Shown here piece by piece: positions 63,155 through 64,000 of a stretch of DNA of 64,000 bases. Each line of letters begins with the position of its first letter. Positions within the stretch are counted from its first letter, which is position 1. This stretch comes from Epithemia pelagica (lineage: Eukaryota; Bacillariophyta; Bacillariophyceae; Surirellales; Surirellaceae). The notes under the pieces were generated by a model. That model did not search any database and was not told where the DNA came from. It saw only the letters and a list, made by a program, of their open reading frames with translations. The stretch spans positions 2,985,928-3,049,927 of the forward strand of contig OX337235.1 of assembly GCA_946965045.2 (NCBI GenBank), in the 5' to 3' direction. The position numbers and the translations under genes were made by a program.

Positions 63155-64000
63155 ATGGCGTTCAACAAGAGAAGGCCCTCCGTACTTTCATTGGTTCGAT
63201 CCTTTCATGCCAGTGTTCCAACTCCAGCGCTGTTTCTGGAAAAGAACAAAATTCCCAACAAGTCGGCCTGGTGACAATTGGTCAAGCCGTTTTTACTCAA
63301 AAGCCATTTAATATGATGGCATCGCTTCAAGAACAAATCAAGAAAGGGACCGATAATAGTACTGAATGATGACAATTCGTCCATGAAACAAACCAATCTC
63401 CAAGCCATTCAGAATCTCAATGTGTATTTGGATACCATTCAAACCATGGTCGATGCTGTCGCGCAATCGCACGCCTTGGCGGATCCCGAACAACAATCAC
63501 AACCACCATCCAGTAAGCCAGTAAGAACAATCCTCAATTAGCCTCATCCAAAATTCCCTTGGAGTTGTCTTGGTGGTCGAAGATACGACAGCCCTTTGGA
63601 AAAAGAACCGCGAGCGTCCCAGGGTGGCCACCCGCCGCAAGGTCGAATTGCTCTTGCCCAATTGGCAACCGGCCGTTCTTTACAGCGTATCAATAACCCC
63701 GAAGCCACCGTGGCGGAACGCATGTCTCACTTGACACGTCATGTCGTGGAGCAATTGCCTCAATTGTTGCGTGTCGCCGGATTGCCCGTATCCTCCAAAT
63801 TGCGTTCCTCCTTGTTGAGAATGCAACAACACGAAACACGAGGCAGTCGACGACGACGGCTACGGCCTTCGTCCCAAACAATTTCTCGGGACCGTCTCAA
63901 TGCCAATCGACGATCCTTTTTAGATACCATTGATTGGAATAAGGTTCGTTATCTGGTGAATGTCACAGCCGTGGAAGCCGAGGAGGCTGAAGCCATGCGT
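63155..64000 (+). pseudogene. Decayed or spliced gene with mitochondrial-type N-terminus, copy B (cut by window edge)
   Basis: This is the same arrangement of frame-shifted coding pieces as 25144-26164, starting at the ATG at 63155 (SLVRSFHASVP). I saw no difference that separates the copies in the part visible. If the frames were joined by introns, the splice sites would have to be the same in both copies, which is consistent with either reading. Confidence 0.45.

Larger units (their letters stand above)
47671..64000. repeat. Segmental duplication, copy B (continues past the window)
   Basis: Aligned to 779-26164. It contains the uninterrupted target of DIRS element 1 at about 47861-47880, the palindrome at 49191-49995, the SET-gene deletion near 50641, the UBL-WD40 stop near 51031, the intact unknown gene, and a tandem DIRS arrangement from 54815. 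Confidence 0.9.

Noticed and set aside
1-64000. CRISPR arrays, rRNA and tRNA genes
   Set aside because: No spaced direct-repeat array, rRNA core or tRNA cloverleaf with intact arms was found on reading; the tRNA-Asn match at the primer site is only 13 bases.

Overview
The window is eukaryotic nuclear DNA. The best guess is a diatom or related stramenopile. The reasons are short GT-AG introns (110 and 121 nt), compact host genes separated by a few hundred bases, copia elements reminiscent of diatom CoDi families, and tyrosine-recombinase (DIRS-type) retrotransposons. No species can be named from the sequence alone. There are no prokaryotic operons, CRISPR arrays, rRNAs or tRNAs that I could see.

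Layout. Positions 779-26164 (copy A) and 47671-64000 (copy B, running off the window) are two copies of one chromosomal segment in the same orientation, nearly identical base for base. In order the segment carries a decayed AAA-type NTPase, a double-SET-domain gene, a ubiquitin-like/WD40 gene, an unknown 459-residue gene, a 7.65-kb DIRS-like element and a decayed or spliced gene with a mitochondrial-looking N-terminus. Copy A alone has a second, different DIRS-like element (976-8708). Copy B preserves its exact empty site. Copy B alone has an 805-bp palindromic element, a 2.3-kb deletion through the SET gene, and a tandem DIRS deletion derivative. The two copies have decayed reciprocally: A keeps the SET and UBL-WD40 genes and has a stop in the unknown gene, while B keeps the unknown gene and has lost the other two.

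Between the copies (26.2-47.2 kb) lie two intact paralogues of a papain-fold (C1-like) cysteine peptidase gene and a convergent P-loop NTPase gene. A second copy of the NTPase gene sits at the left window edge. The space from 29.2 to 44.5 kb is a nest of mobile DNA: a hAT-like MITE inside a GC-rich inverted-repeat element, a probable 1.3-kb inverted-repeat element split by an 8.2-kb plus-strand Ty1/copia element, and that element's 5' LTR split by a 4.8-kb minus-strand copia deletion derivative. Target-site duplications (5 bp for each copia, 8 bp for the MITE) fix this order of events. A Stowaway-like MITE with TA duplication follows at 44524-45100.

The most unusual points are these. The DIRS elements encode a Gag-like protein ending in a CCCH zinc finger and integrate without target duplication, once in tandem. 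The copia families share an extra ORF before gag, a three-copy 11-bp motif and a primer-binding site matching a tRNA-Asn anticodon arm. The duplication shows reciprocal gene loss. Finally, the peptidase and NTPase genes form a repeated cassette. A caveat for all duplication claims is that two haplotypes joined in tandem by mis-assembly would look similar.
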